Shown here: in pieces, positions 1-13,624 of the stretch
How the letters are laid out: every line of letters begins with the position of its first letter
Position numbering within the stretch: the stretch's first letter is position 1
Assembly: GCA_018398805.1 (NCBI GenBank)
Contig: JAGFBZ010000938.1
Coordinates: 112,001-176,000, forward strand
DNA length: 64,000 nucleotides
DNA from: Hirundichthys speculiger
Lineage: Eukaryota; Chordata; Actinopteri; Beloniformes; Exocoetidae
Reading direction: 5' to 3'
The notes under the pieces: generated by a model
Databases searched by the model: none
What the model was told of the DNA's origin: nothing
The model's input: the letters and a program-made list of their open reading frames with translations, nothing else
Made by a program: the position numbers and the translations under genes

Positions 1-1575
1 TCCTAGAACAGCTCTGATTTATAATCATTTTTAAGGGTGAAAACAAATCTGTTCAGATCTTCCTTATAATGCCCTTAAAATTTTTATTGGAAAGTCAGCA
101 ATAATTCTTTCTTTTCACATCTTCATTGCTTTATTCTCTCATGTATTAAAAAAAAATAGCAAATAAAACAGAGAAGACAGCTGTATTGATTTAATGACTT
201 TGGAGGCCTTGCGCACCATCGTTTCAGTGTTTCAATGTTTCAGTGTTTCCCAGAGGGCAGTAATGCAATTTCAGTTACTGAAGACTGAATTATGAATTAA
301 ACACTCGACTACCAGTTCCAGATAAAGTCCTCTCAGACTCTGAGAGCCTCCTGTTACTTACCTCAACACTTTAGGACCACCAGGAAGAAGTTTTAAAGCA
401 ACAGACCACAAAACACCAGAAGAAGAAGTATAACAAGGGGCTGGGTTTGGGAATATAGAGACTTATTTGATCCTGAAAGAGAGACAGAGGGTTTTGTTTC
501 CATCTTTGATAGGTGAATTTAGCTTTCTTTTCTTTTCTTTTTTAACTTATAAAAGAAAATAAACACATGGCAGTCTCCAGGAGGCCGGTAGCCAACAATC
601 CTCCATCCGGGAGGTCAGGGGGTCACCGCTGGAAGAAGCCAGACGGGATTTCCTCAATGCCATAATATTCCATCAGAGAATGTTGTCATCCAGTAGAGAA
701 ATGTTGTGTCACTGAGTGAGCCACATCTTCCTGTAGTTGGGAGCACAAAATTCCCACACTGACGCTGTGACTTACAGACAGAGACCCGGGAATCCAGTAA
801 GACCTGGAATGTGGCATCATGGGAAGTTTGTTGACTGTGGCTGTTCAGTCCCTTAAATCTTAGCGATCCTGCCATTTCGCTGGTACTTAAAAGAAACAAT
901 ATATTTTGTTTTGTTTTATTTTTTCTTACAGTTGACAGTTTTAATCCTGTTTTAGTGTTTTAATTTCCAGCGGACTCAAATAAATAATCAGAATTACCAT
1001 AAAGCTGTAAAAATTCGCTGTACTTTTTTCTCCAATTACTGTTTTGTTTTGTTTTTTTTTAGCATTATGAATAAAGTTACATTTTACAACTCAATAAATT
1101 AAAACTTTTAAGTGCGACGTAAAGATAAAGATAGATATACACATATACATAGAAAGACTGTGACAGCTATATGCATATTAGGAAGCACCAGTACTAACAT
1201 GTTGAATACCAAACTGAAGAAACTGTCTCAAAGCTTTTACCAAATATTTCCATCAAAACTAGAAACACAATTCAAACCCCAAGCAGTTATATGGATATGC
1301 AATAAAAACATAAAAAGAGCACATGCCCACTTTAGTGCCTCTGCTACTTCCATAAATAAGGGTTCCATTAATGTGACATAATTTGGTTTTTCACATCACA
1401 AACAGAAAACTTTAACTGTATTGACATATAGCTGCTAGATAAATAATCAATTTGACGACAGCAGACAAAAGGTCAATACTAAATTTCATTTAGTTAAAAG
1501 TGTTTCTTTCTGAAGAAGCATTTCTTATAATGTGTGAAAAACACAATTTGATTAAGACTGACGGGCTTTTTTTTT
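1..1575. other. Gene-free AT-rich sequence
   Basis: No exon with splice sites and no recognisable protein is visible on either strand. The short open frames (for example 654-899 minus and 1112-1381 plus) have low-complexity or unfamiliar translations and are taken as chance. Confidence 0.6.
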
Positions 1576-1577
1576 TC

Positions 1578-1832
1578 TTGTGTACTTTGCACCACCCTTG
1601 TACATACTATTTTACTTACTTACTTATTTATTTTATTTTATTCTATTTTTTAACTTACTGTTTTACTTCTGTATATAGATGTACATATCCTGTTTTTCTT
1701 ATTACATATTCCTTTTTTGTTCTTTATCACTTGTACCTTATTCTGAGAGTGTTACCGCCTGCTGGAACAGAATTCCTTGTATGTGCGAACGTACTTGGTG
1801 ATTAAAAACGATTCTGATTCTGATTCTGATTT
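1578..1832 (+). repeat. LINE 3' end with TGATTC tail
   Basis: A T-rich stretch is followed by sequence resembling the 3' UTR of fish non-LTR retrotransposons, where a phrase like TTCCTTGTATGTGCGAACGT precedes a short ATTAAAAACGATTC end and a TGATTC-type tandem tail. A 5'-truncated copy is inferred because no reverse transcriptase frame lies upstream. The exact family (CR1/L2/Rex1 type) is not resolved. Confidence 0.55.
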
Positions 1833-1900
1833 TTTTTAATATTGCAATGATCAATTCAGCCCAAGTCGAGAAATGACCAACATAACTGGGACACCAAGCG

Positions 1901-1965
1901 TAACGTAACGTAACGTAACGTAACGTAACGTAACGTAACGTAACGTAACGTAACGTAACGTAACG
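1901..1965. repeat. (TAACG)13 microsatellite
   Basis: Thirteen perfect copies of the pentamer TAACG. It differs from the vertebrate telomere repeat TTAGGG, so no telomeric role is claimed. Confidence 0.95.
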
Positions 1966-2696
1966 TAAATCAGCAACAGTTTATCTTCACACCTATTAAA
2001 TTGATGGTTTCAAAGAAATCTCTGTGCCTTTGTTTCAGTTGCAAAACCTTAAAAGCTTTGTGTGATCTTAAAAACTAAGTAAATCATGAAAGAAACTGAA
2101 AGGAACGATATTACTTGCTTGGAATGACAAGTAGGTAGATAATAAAGTTGGTAGATGTGAATGATAAAGGGAATCTTCTTTCACTCAGACCATGAAACAT
2201 CCACACAAATGTCAAGTTCTTCATGGCGTTTGACGCACGAATGTCACAGGAATGACTTCATGACACGATGATCTCACGGGACACGATGACTTTATCCTGC
2301 TCTAACGCAACAAAACGAGAGTGAGCTTCATTTACTTTTCAAAGAAATATTAACTATATACTAAACTCTTTATCTAAATAATTTACCTTCCTTCCCATTG
2401 AGCCAAAAAGAAAAGGACAGTAAAAACCCCCCTACAGTACCCGTGTGTTACTGAAGTTGATGTTTTGTTACAGAAGTTGTTAATATTCCTGAGGTGGATG
2501 TTATTGTTTTTAATGGTTTTGTGCTCATATTAAATTAGTAAACATAGCTCTGTGACAAAAAGAACAGTTTTATTATAGCATACACACAAAACCATTTCTA
2601 CCATTATTCCATCTTTTTCAGCTGTTTTTTCTCCTCCATTTCTGAGTCTCTTCTCCCTGTCCTCCTCTCTCCTCCCTCTGTCCTCCGTCAGGTCGC

Positions 2697-2806
2697 TTCC
2701 TGGACGGCGGCCCCTGGATCTGAGGCCCCTGGATCTGAGGCCCCTGGATCTGGGGTCCCTGGATCTGGGGCCCCTGGATCTGGGGCCCCTGGATCTGGGG
2801 CCCCGA
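2697..2806. repeat. 15-bp minisatellite
   Basis: About seven tandem copies of a unit close to GGCCCCTGGATCTGG, with G/A variation (CTGAGG versus CTGGGG). Because 15 is a multiple of three, a minus-strand frame stays open and reads a GPQIQ repeat, which is not evidence of a gene. Confidence 0.9.
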
Positions 2807-2818
2807 CCTCTGCCTCAT

Positions 2819-4140
2819 GCAGCACAGATCAGCGTCGAGGCTGACGGGGGTTTGAAAGGGCTCCCACCAGGGAGAAACACCCCCCTGATTCCTGTCCGTT
2901 GCTTCCAGAGCTTCAGCTCACAGCTTATTTAAGGAACTATATCGTAGACGTGTATCCCAACATCTCATGTCTCTCTCACATACAAAGAGAGAAAAAGCTC
3001 CTGACAGCATTTATTTCACAGCCTAGCATATTATCTCCAGTCGTGTCAGTGTTGTTTTCTCACTTGTGGCTGAAACAGAAACGGATCGATAGTGTGGCCT
3101 TCTCGTATATATATTGTATTTTTGATTTTGGGTCTGTTTTCTCCCCCCAGGCAGAGACCTCTGGTACCGACCCAGCAGCACGTGTTGAACCGAGGCCAGC
3201 GAACGCAGCACAGCTGCTCGTGTGCACGAACGGATGTGAACACTCTGCGAGTTCATCCCAGGCCTTAGGACGCTTTTTCCACCGTGCACAAACGATCTCA
3301 CATGCAGTCTCATCACTCCCCCATTTCCTCACGTGGAGGCATGTACTTCAAAATGTCAAAATACAGCCACAGTTAAGGTCCGTTTAAACTTTTCTGTTTT
3401 GTTGTAAATATAAACAACAACATTAACCAGATCATCTCAGCACATCAACCTCCTCCGTCTTCATACAAGCCTTTTTCAGCTTCTCATCAACGGCTTTTAA
3501 TAAGAGCACAAAGTTTTCACACACTCCCCCCTCAGAAGAAACTTCTCAAATGCAGTTACGTTACGTCTTCCTGTGATCCTTCGCATCAGCGATGAACTCG
3601 TCTCCACGCTCTCCAGAGAAAATAATTGGGTTCTGTGCAGTCGAGTGAGTCATGGAGTTTAATGGACACCTGTTTTTAAACAGAGAAACACAAGCTCCTT
3701 TCTCTTTCCGCTGGTCTTCAAGTCTGCTGCATCTACTCTGACGGCACTAGTTAATTCAAACATTTCAAGACCCCGAACAAACCTTAGCTGTTTAAAATCA
3801 AAAAGATGAATTGAAAAAGTTCTTTGCTCTTTCCTGAACACAACACATGATATTAATGCAGGCATTGTGTAAAATATGACACTTTAAAAACATCATTGTG
3901 AGGAGGCCTGTCAAAGCTTTCAAGTTCAAATGTAAGTCAGCTATGAGGTCCTCACAAGGATAGATAATGATGAAGTGGAAGGAGGCAAAATCCATGGCAC
4001 TCCTGAGATTCAGAGGCTCATATGTCAGATTCGTCATGTCGCAGGACTTTGGTAGTCACATTAGCTAAAGGTAGACAAAAATACCAACGTTTTGATGTGT
4101 AAATTATGTAGTGCAGTGTAAAGAAACTTACTATTATTAT
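2819..4140. other. Gene-free stretch
   Basis: Overlapping open frames between 2899 and 3387 exist on both strands, but none has a recognisable domain or convincing splice signals. Nothing further can be supported. Confidence 0.5.
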
Positions 4141-4262
4141 TCAATTCAATTCAATTCAATTCAATTTTATTTATATAGCGTCTGTTACAATGACAATTGT
4201 CTCTAGGCGCTTTACAGAGACCCAGATCATGACCCCCGAGCAAATATCATCAACTAAGATTA
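4141..4262 (-). repeat. L2-like LINE 3' tail, copy A
   Basis: An (ATTCA)n run is followed by the inverted form of a tail seen four more times in this window. The diagnostic core is GCGCCTAGAGACAA, with TATATAAATAAAATTGAATTG at the 3' end in other copies. Only the 3' end is present, consistent with 5' truncation during target-primed reverse transcription. Confidence 0.7.
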
Positions 4263-4265
4263 TAT

Positions 4266-6120
4266 CATTAAATCCAATCAATGATAATGGCAGGTAAAAA
4301 ACATCGTATCATATCATCATCATATCATTGTTGTTGTTGTTGTCTTGACATGCAAAACTTCAGAACTGGACTGCACTTGTATTTTTCACGTGAGGCCAGG
4401 ATACTTTGACTCATCCCCACAGTAACTGCAGAGCTGAATGTTTAAGGTATTAGCTCATATGCAGGTATTTTGTCGAAGAAAAGGTCTGTCATTTTACTTT
4501 GTAAATGACTCACCATCAGCAGCACCGAGCCCTTATTAAAGGAAGGACAGCATCTGTTGCTACGTGGGTGGACGGGTGGGCGGGTTTCACACTGCAGCTC
4601 AGTGGCCTTCAGAGGGTCTAAGAACATTTACACCCGTTGCTGCCGTGTCATTCTGCTCATGAAGTATCCTGCGTCTACTCCGACGGTAATACTGTTGTAA
4701 AACCGTCTCTTGATTGGAAACGGGCGTCTCCACAAGCAAAACCAGAACTATAGAACAGCTGAACATAAGCGGGAGGAATTTAAAAAGATGGAGAAGATTC
4801 AGGTCCACGTACGGTTTTTAGAATTTACTTTAGATTTATGTATATTTAAAATCACTGATAATAGTGGAGCATTAATATGAACCACATATGAGATCCTGAT
4901 AGCCTCCTCTGGAGTTGAATGAACATCATACTGTAATAATGACTACAGCTCTGCTGCTGCCTCCTTAGCTTCAAACCTGCAGAGCTCCATCACTAAAGGA
5001 CGCTTAAATGCTTGAATATTGATCAATCATTTGTTTACTAAAATGTGCAATAGTTTGGCCCTTGTACCCCTTTTAAGCATCTCAAAAAATTACTATATAT
5101 GCTTTTTGAGACACATGAAGCACCATCTCTAGAATCCTTCTGTCAATGTGCTCACTGTCTAATCCATCTTAATCTTTCCTCTCTAACTTTATCTCCAAAA
5201 TATCTAACCCTGCTCATTTTAAATCATTTTTAATCCCATCAATCCTTGTAACTCCCAAAGAAAATCAGCTCCAAGCCACAGAGAAGGACTGAGCTCACCG
5301 CTGTTTGCTCCTGCTGCTGCTTTTCTATCAAATATAACTCCATCCCTGCCCTGCACCCTCTTCTGGTTCTGCACAGCTGCACACCAGTAGTTTAAAGTCA
5401 TGCACCTTCTTTGTTAAAATTATTGGAACAATGTTTATTTTGAAAGGCAGAAAAAAAAAGAATGATAAAGTTTGTGAAAGCTTCTGCGTGAAAGACCATC
5501 AGGTAAATGGTTTACGTGCTCTAATTCTTTATAACCTGCTTCTAGAATTGAAACATCACTTACTGGAGGCGAGACAGCTGGAGAGCTTCGTCTGTGATGA
5601 AACAAGCGGGAAAGAGTTTTAATAGAGTTGATGCTGCTGACTTTTCTATCATAACTTGGACTGATTTGGGAAATTTTATGAATTTATTTAACTGTCAGCC
5701 AGGGATCACAGACGGGTTTATACAGGACTGATCTACTGCCTTCTCACTTTCATGTCTCTGAAAGGTTTGTGCAAATGCTGCATTACATGCTCTAAAGCTA
5801 AATGCTAAAAATGTGTCCTTTTTTTTTTTTAGAGATGGACGTGTTTGGATCCTCAAATAAACAGCCCGTTCATGAAATTACACATAATTTATTCATCGTT
5901 GTCTACTATGTGTGAAGGGTAAAGCAGTTTATGGCTGTGTGATTTATTTAAAAATGTCATTTGTGACATCAGGTTAGCTGCAATGCTATTTAAATCCAAA
6001 GTTTGTATCGTCTGACGCTGTATTGCATACTAAATAGTGAAAATCTAATCAAACTGGCTTTGTCCTCTGAGCTCCTGTTTTTGCTGCAACACTCGCAGCT
6101 CAGCTCCATGTTGAAGCAAC
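4266..6120. other. Gene-free stretch with faint repeat traces
   Basis: No gene is recognised. A short run near 5095-5240 (phrases such as TAACTTTATCTCCAAAATATC) resembles fragments often seen in fish LINEs, but too little is left to classify. Confidence 0.45.
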
Positions 6121-6330
6121 CATCATGCTCATTCGGCCCTAAACAAGCGGTCACACAAGCAAACAGTCTCGCTAAGATTCTCCAGAATATATTGATGCCA
6201 AATAACCAGCCCCAGCTCAGCTTCCATGATGAAAGAGCTATTGTGCGGCTGTACAAAGCCTGCAGGGATCGCTTGAGAAAAGCGACTCATGAGGATTACA
6301 GGCAGAAGCCCTGCGACGACGCAGAATAAA
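6121..6330 (+). other. Candidate conserved element or orphan exon
   Basis: This is a high-complexity, repeat-free block in a low-complexity neighbourhood. The + frame (end of 6003-6329) reads an unfamiliar but protein-like sequence that includes LYKACRDRLRK, and is preceded at about 6075-6103 by a pyrimidine-rich run ending in GCAG. The opposite strand is also open, which argues against simple coding. It could be a conserved non-coding element, an exon of an unrecognised gene, or chance. Confidence 0.25.
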
Positions 6331-6527
6331 CAATGAGTCAACACGTCCCGCATACATTTAGGTTTTTTATGATTTTTAGATTAAATTCACCATTTGCCTC
6401 TCCTGAAGAATGTGTTGTTTATTTATGTCAATATTGTTTCTTTTACATCTGAAAACCATTTAAAGCTCTCCATAAATGGAAACAAATGTGATGTAATTTT
6501 CTGATGGAGGAGCCACAGAGGGGTTCA

Positions 6528-6732
6528 CAGTCATGGCTGAAAGTTTTGGCACCCTTGCACATAAAAACCCAACAACTCCAAATTGAAATTGACGAAAGTA
6601 TTTGGCATCTCAAATTCTTATTATTAAACTAATAATAGTACAGGAACGTTGTTTTTTAATCAGAACTTGATATTACATTTTAAATAATAGATTACACAGA
6701 CAATGCTGTGACAAAAGTTTTGACACCCTTTT
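6528..6732 (+). repeat. Left ITR of Tc1-like element
   Basis: About 205 bp, inverted copy of 7977-8193. Matching blocks include CAAATTCTTATTATTAAACT and AATAATAGTACAGGAAC. The two arms differ by scattered substitutions and small indels, indicating an old insertion. Confidence 0.85.
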
Positions 6733-6909
6733 GGATTTACAAAGAATAAATGAATTTCAAGCAGGTGATTCACCTTGAACTCACCTGTGGTGAGTTTACA
6801 GGTGACATCAATCTAGTAATCAGTCATCCAACCAGTCAATGGTTGTTTATTCTGTTTATTCAGTTTATCAGTTTATTCTGCTGTTGTGAGTCACATGACC
6901 GTACTGAGG

Positions 6910-7964
<1,055 letters not shown>

Positions 7965-7976
7965 AATATTGAATTC

Positions 7977-8193
7977 AAGGTGTCGATACTTTTGCCACAG
8001 CAATTTCTGTGTAATATATTATTTAAAATGAAATATTAAGTTCTGATTAAAAAACAAAGTTCCTGTACTATTATTAGTTTAATAAAGAATTTGAGACACC
8101 AAATACTTTTGTCAATTTCAATTTATTTTACAGACATTTGGAGATGATTTGGTCCATTATGTGCAAGGGTGCCAAAACTTTCAGCCGTGACGG
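7977..8193 (-). repeat. Right ITR of Tc1-like element
   Basis: Inverted partner of 6528-6732, ending GCCGTGACGG and followed by TA at 8194-8195. Confidence 0.85.
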
Positions 8194-8199
8194 TATATA

Positions 8200-9360
8200 T
8201 TTAGACTTTTTACGGGTCTGAGACAGCAGTCATTCTGGGAGACTGTTAAATATTATTGGTATCCTTTTGACACTGAAAATGTTCACAGGAAACACAGAGA
8301 TAATGTGCTCATGAATATCTGGAGGAGAACACACTAAACTTCAAAAGACCAAAAAAAAAAGTTGTTTACATGCAAGTATAAATGGCCTGATCTGGTAGTT
8401 TGACTGTTCGACTAAAAGCTGCTGCAGCTTTATGATTTAACGTCCGTGTCTCGAGTCACCTGATCACTTTAATGAGGTGCTGGTGTTGGTGGAAATATCC
8501 CTTTCATCGTACACACCTTCCTCTTCTTTGCAGGATTTATAAGGATTTCTCAGGTGATTCGCTGCCTGCGTTCGAGGATTAGAATACTAACATGCCAAAC
8601 AGCATCAAACGACGGGCGAGGTTAAAATTAGCATGTTGTTGTTGGTTCAGATTTAGCGTGACTGGTCTCACAGCAGCTGTGGACTAAAGCTTTCTCTAAC
8701 AATCCAGAGTTTCTTTCTGAGAAAAGCCCAGCTGAGATTTCCACACTCAAGTGTTGCCAAGCAGACACGTCTCTCAGCGAAGCGCCTGCCAAGATACTTT
8801 CAACGGGTCGGTCCAGGGGTTTTCTTCGCTCTGAACCGAGCCACAGTGCTTAAAAACAAGTACACATTTACCCTCTGTTGTAATGGAAAGAGTGAAAGAG
8901 ACAGGGAGCGGGGGTGTTAATGATGTATTTGATTTACTTCCTTTGTTTGTTTTTAGCATTTGAAATAAATCAACTCTTTTTTTATGATTTGATGCTAATG
9001 CAGAGCGAGTCAGGGGTCAGCGCCAGTTCTTACTATGATTTACTTGATTATTAAAGTGCATTTTGTGATATATATCATGTATGTATTACTTTAAATGTTA
9101 AATATTGTTTTATAACAACTTTTATCTTGAGGAGGACATCTTGTAAAAGCTGAATCTGAAAAATAGCATGATAAACAGGGAGGAGACATGTGTCCCGTCA
9201 CGCTGATGTGACATTTCAGTTTTGTTTACCGTCACCTCATTGACCTTCTGTTCCCGCTCACCCTAATGCTGCAGAATGCAGCCATGTCTCAGAACAGAAA
9301 CATTTTTAAAAAGGCTTATTACAGTTTAGTATTACTGATCATTTCCTTTTAAGAAGATTT
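8200..9360. other. Gene-free stretch
   Basis: No gene, RNA gene or intact repeat recognised. Confidence 0.5.
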
Positions 9361-10130
9361 ATGCCGCCTGCTGCTGGTGTTCACGCAGTGTACCCAATTA
9401 CCAGTGTGTCACCAGAGTCCCGCCGCTGCATCTTTCTCCTCGGGCATTTGTCGTAGCGCTAGCGAGTGCAAACTTATTAGCCTCCTGCAGATGCTTCTTT
9501 GGAAAAGGGAGGCCTCCTTTTTAGCTGCCCGCTCTCTGTAATTTTTCCAAGAAGAAAGAGTGACTGTGCATGAGTTGCCACGCATGTTCACAGAGTGATA
9601 AAATGGCGCTACGTGCAATCACAAACGGCGCTACAGTTATAAACCGGCCAAGTAGGTTAAAGTCTGAGACGATATTCCCTCCAGATTACAAACATGCTCG
9701 TGCAGCTTAATTCCAGACTTGTTAAAAACAACTCATGCATGTGCAATTAGAAGCCAGTGTGTTGAAATTAAACATACATTCAGCGTTAGAAGCAGGGCAG
9801 TCCAGAGAGCTAATGAGACAGACGGATGCATCCAGCATCCTCGTTTCCATGTGTGGTCATTGATATTCCCCTCGATCTGAGGCTAGTTAACATTGATTTG
9901 TTACCCATGCTACTGTCTCTCCAGATGTTCGATACGCGGCCAGTTGACATTTGATAATACACAGATAGGATCGTGTGCCCCAGCGGTGGCCAGTGGCTGT
10001 CTTAGTTGGGATGCATTAGGTAAGCCTCCACCTGCTCTCTCAGATATATATCTGTGTGAATATGCAGATCATGGCTCCACTGTCCCCGGCCAGATGGTGC
10101 CGCTCAAACTGTATCTGCTGTCTGCATACA
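9361..10130. other. Candidate conserved non-coding region
   Basis: Two blocks (about 9361-9620 and 9840-10130) are unusually complex, GC-balanced and free of repeats compared with their AT-rich surroundings. They include phrases such as GTAGCGCTAGCGAGTGC and CCTCGATCTGAGGCTAG. No frame gives a recognisable protein. Distal enhancers near RGS or nos1ap are a reasonable guess. This is inference from composition only. Confidence 0.25.
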
Positions 10131-10164
10131 AAAAAAAAAAGCTTGTACAAAATGAGAGGTGATG

Positions 10165-11910
10165 TCCCGGGTTTCAAATGAACTGTTTTTAGTATGAATT
10201 ATGCTGCCTCTGAGCTTAAAATCATAAAATCAAAACATGTGAGGCTCTGTGGTTGCAAGGGATTATGGGGAGAAGTAGAAGGAAATAGTCTCGTGTTTGG
10301 AAGTCTGCCAGATGGAGTCTGGTGTCTGGTGGGAAATACAGAGACCATGTGGGAATTCCATGTTGCTGTGTTCTTCCCGCTTTTGAAAGACCTTTCCAGG
10401 AACCAGACTGTGAGTGTAGATGAAAGTCATCACGGTCCAAGTGAAACAGGAAACAGCATCAGTCTCCTGAGTGTCAAGATAAGTATTACAACAGAGTCTA
10501 AATTAACAAAACCATGAAAAAGTCATCCTCTCAGAGTCTACGGTTAGTAGTAAAGTATGACAAACGTTTAACTATATTTGACATATCTCTGTTAGATCCA
10601 GCAGATGATTTTTTTAATTCATAAGTGGTTGAGATGCAATTGCTTTAAAGAAAAATCATACATTTTCCAGCATAAATGAAGCATTTAGGTAAAGGTGCAG
10701 ATGCATTCAGTTTCTGAATGTGGTCAGAAAGTCTTGGAGGGTTTAACAGCAAATACAAACAGGTCTGGAGCTGCTAGAAACGCACTGCACCGCTCCGCTA
10801 ATAACAATAAAAAGAAATAACATGAGTCCATTTCTCAGGTCCTTTCTGTCATTGGTGCACATACTTCTTTCTTTCTTATTCTTATTGCATTATTATATTG
10901 ATCTGGGGAGGAAGGAGGAAGAAAATTTCAACAAATCACACAAATCTGTTTTAGATGTTTTATTTTCTTTCACTCTAGTAATCTAGACATGCAGGCTAAT
11001 CATAAATAGATCAGTACCATGCATGCTTTTTCTGGACCACACACATAATTATGTCATTAATAACATCTTTCCTCTGTATCCATGTTTGATCTGACAGGAA
11101 TCATGTATTTTCCCCCCAATTCTGTTTATGTGAACCACTGCATTTTACGCCCAGGTAAACCTAAATAATCATGAATTTCTGAATAATAAAATGCAATTTT
11201 TTCAAAATAAAATTAAATGCATTTTTTTTTTCACCCTTAAAAAGATCTATAACAGAGCCAAAAAGAAGACCCAACTGTTTTTACTCTAATTTGTATTCTG
11301 TGAGTGTGGATGACAAGAGAATAAGGCACGATGTGGATGAAATCAGAAAATGAGAAGAAAAAGCGTAACTCAGACAGCGGCCCAGACTCACCTTCACACC
11401 CCCGCTGTTGTGGTTGGGCCAAACACAAACATGTCATCTGAGAAAAAACATTGCAGGAAAGTTAGTTTCTTGCAAAATAATAATAATAAGTAACAGTAAT
11501 ATTACAAAAAATCATCAGAGACTTTAAAGTTTTTAAAGGTAAATGGAAAGACTGTCAGGAGCACCGTGACGTCTCCTGGTGGCACGCCGATTGTTTTGGC
11601 CCATCGTGAACATGAATCAGCATTGGCCAGTCATAACACAAACCAGGAAGAAACTAATTACCAGGCCCGTCTGTCCAGGTATCACACGAGACTCTCACCG
11701 TGGATGTAAAACCAGTGACATCATCATGTGTCTTTCCATGGCAACTGTCTGCCTCACTGGAATAGAAAGATGCTGCAGAGGAGCGGAGACAAAAAGTGAG
11801 AAACCATTTTCAGGGATGCAGGTCAGTTCCACAAAACACAGCCTGGCCATGGTCTTAGAGTGCACTACAAAACACTGATGTCCTCTGGATTGCTCTGGAT
11901 TCACTGTAAC
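10165..11910. other. Gene-free stretch
   Basis: Only short unfamiliar open frames, for example 10194-10517 and 11579-11878 on the + strand, without domains or splice context. Confidence 0.45.
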
Positions 11911-11953
11911 CCCCCACCCCCCCCCCCCCCCCCCCACCACCACCACCACCACC
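11911..11953. repeat. Poly(C) and (CAC)n tract
   Basis: A near-continuous C run interrupted by one A, followed by CAC trinucleotides. Confidence 0.95.
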
Positions 11954-12280
11954 TTCGTCCACTGGTTTAAGGAGCCATTGCTGCTCTCTGAGTTCCTGCT
12001 CTACCGTGTAGATCAAATACACCTCATGGATTTTGTCAAAAACATCTGCATGTAATTCTTGTACAACGCTGAGACGCAGGGCTACAAACTGGAACCAAGT
12101 CTTTTCATCTTCTCCCCACATGCACAGTGTGCACGCTCTGATGAGCAAACATGGTAAAAAACGAGTGCAGCTGTTGCCATATTTCCAAAGATGAAGCAGT
12201 CCACAGCAGATGGTTTTAAAAACCCAGATGAAGAGAAAGAGAGAAAGTCTGGTGGAGACGGAAAGAGTTCCTGATTCACT

Positions 12281-12565
12281 CTCACCTGGTGGGACGAATC
12301 CAGCTGCTGCTCCGTCATCAGATCAACACAGTTTGAACTCACCTGGTGGGAAGAATCCAGCTGCTGCTCCGTCATCAGATCAACACAGTTTGAACTCACC
12401 TGATGGGAAGAATCCAGCTGCTGCTCCGTCATCAGATCAACACAGTTTGAACTCACCTGATGGGAAGAATCCAGCTGCTGCTCCGTCATCAGATCAACAC
12501 AGTTTGAACTCACCTGATGGGAAGAATCCAGCTGCTGCTCCGTCATCAGATCAACACAGTTTGAA
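12281..12565. repeat. 57-bp minisatellite, 5 copies
   Basis: Five head-to-tail units of exactly 57 bp (12281, 12338, 12395, 12452 and 12509), each starting CTCACCTG(G/A)TGGGA and ending ACACAGTTTGAA. Copies differ by only a few bases. As 57 is divisible by three, open frames run through on both strands: + reads a 19-residue repeat including PAAAPSSDQHSLN within 12210-12692, and - reads one including NCVDLMTEQQLDSSHQ within 12082-12579. No known domain flanks either frame, so it is called a minisatellite rather than a gene. Confidence 0.95.
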
Positions 12566-12699
12566 CTCTGAAGAGTCACGGCAGCAGAAATACAGGACCT
12601 GCAGATATCCTCGCATCACTCCAAGTGTGTCACCTTTCCAGAGGCCGGATGAGAGCAGTCACTCCACTCAGGACTTAAAGGGGTGTATCTGACTGTTAC

Positions 12700-13377
12700 A
12701 TTTAATTCTAATGGCATTTTACCCTTTTTTCCTTTAGTTTTAATCTCTTTTTAAAAAAAATTGAGACATGATAATGTTCAGATTAAGATTATTTCTGGGT
12801 CAAGTTTGCTGACCTACTGATTTCATAACATTAAATGTTTGCTTCATGTTCCAAAGCTGACCTAGTTTTGGACATAAATTGGTTGATATTATTGCTAGGA
12901 GGGTTATAATTAGATCTTTGTATCATTTCTAGTCAGACTTTTATGTTTACAAAGGACATGAATGTATGTCATCATTGAATAACCTACATTGCAATGAATA
13001 CAATAACCATGACACAGTTAGAGAACAAATGGCATTTGCTTTAGATAAGTGAGAAAACAGTTCAAGATCTGGTTCTGCTGTTGGATAACATGGTGATATA
13101 ACTGCAATTATATCATTAGTTGTGTTGTTGATGACAGAATCATTCATGTTCAGCCGTTGTCTCATAAAAATGGAGACAAAAACTATAACAGAAGGTCAGA
13201 TCACAGAGTCTTTAGAGGGAAGAAAAGTGAGATTTCAACATTGGCTACAAAACTGTAACATTTGTTTTACTTTAATTCCTCAACTGCCTTTAAAAAAAAA
13301 TCAAGACAATTCAAAGCTATGATATAGGGGGCAAGAAGATGTTGCAAAAACTGTATGAAATTATTTGTGTGCTCTCC
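12700..13377. other. Gene-free AT-rich stretch
   Basis: Nothing recognisable on either strand. Confidence 0.5.
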
Positions 13378-13624
13378 TCTCTCAGTCCTGTCTCCCTCCC
13401 TTTTTCTTTTTTTTTCTTCCTCTTAAAGTGGAGTTTTTCCTTGCCACTGTTTGGCCTAGAGGTTTTTTCTCCCGCTGTCTGAGTTTTTTTTTTTTAATTT
13501 GCCATTATCCTTGATTTGGATTTAATATTATAATTTTAGTTAATGATATTTGCTCGGGGGTCTCTGTAAAGCGCCTAGAGACAACTGGCATTGTAACAGA
13601 CACTATACAAATAAAATAACATTT
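13378..13624 (+). repeat. L2-like LINE 3' UTR/tail, copy B
   Basis: Contains the family phrases TTCCTCTTAAAGTGGAGTTT, GCCATTATCCTTGATTTGGA, GCTCGGGGGTC and GCGCCTAGAGACAACTGGCA, ending in an ATACAAATAAAATAACA tail. It shares these with copies at 4141, 26570, 49921 and 56262. Confidence 0.8.

Noticed and set aside
1901..1965. Telomere-like or origin-like repeat
   Set aside because: TAACG is not the vertebrate telomere unit and there is no other sign of a chromosome end.
2899..3387. 162-codon + strand open frame with several overlapping minus frames
   Set aside because: No recognisable domain, no start or splice context, and frames open on both strands.
12281..12565. CRISPR-like array of five regular repeats
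   Set aside because: Units are head to tail with no variable spacers, in eukaryotic DNA; it is a minisatellite.
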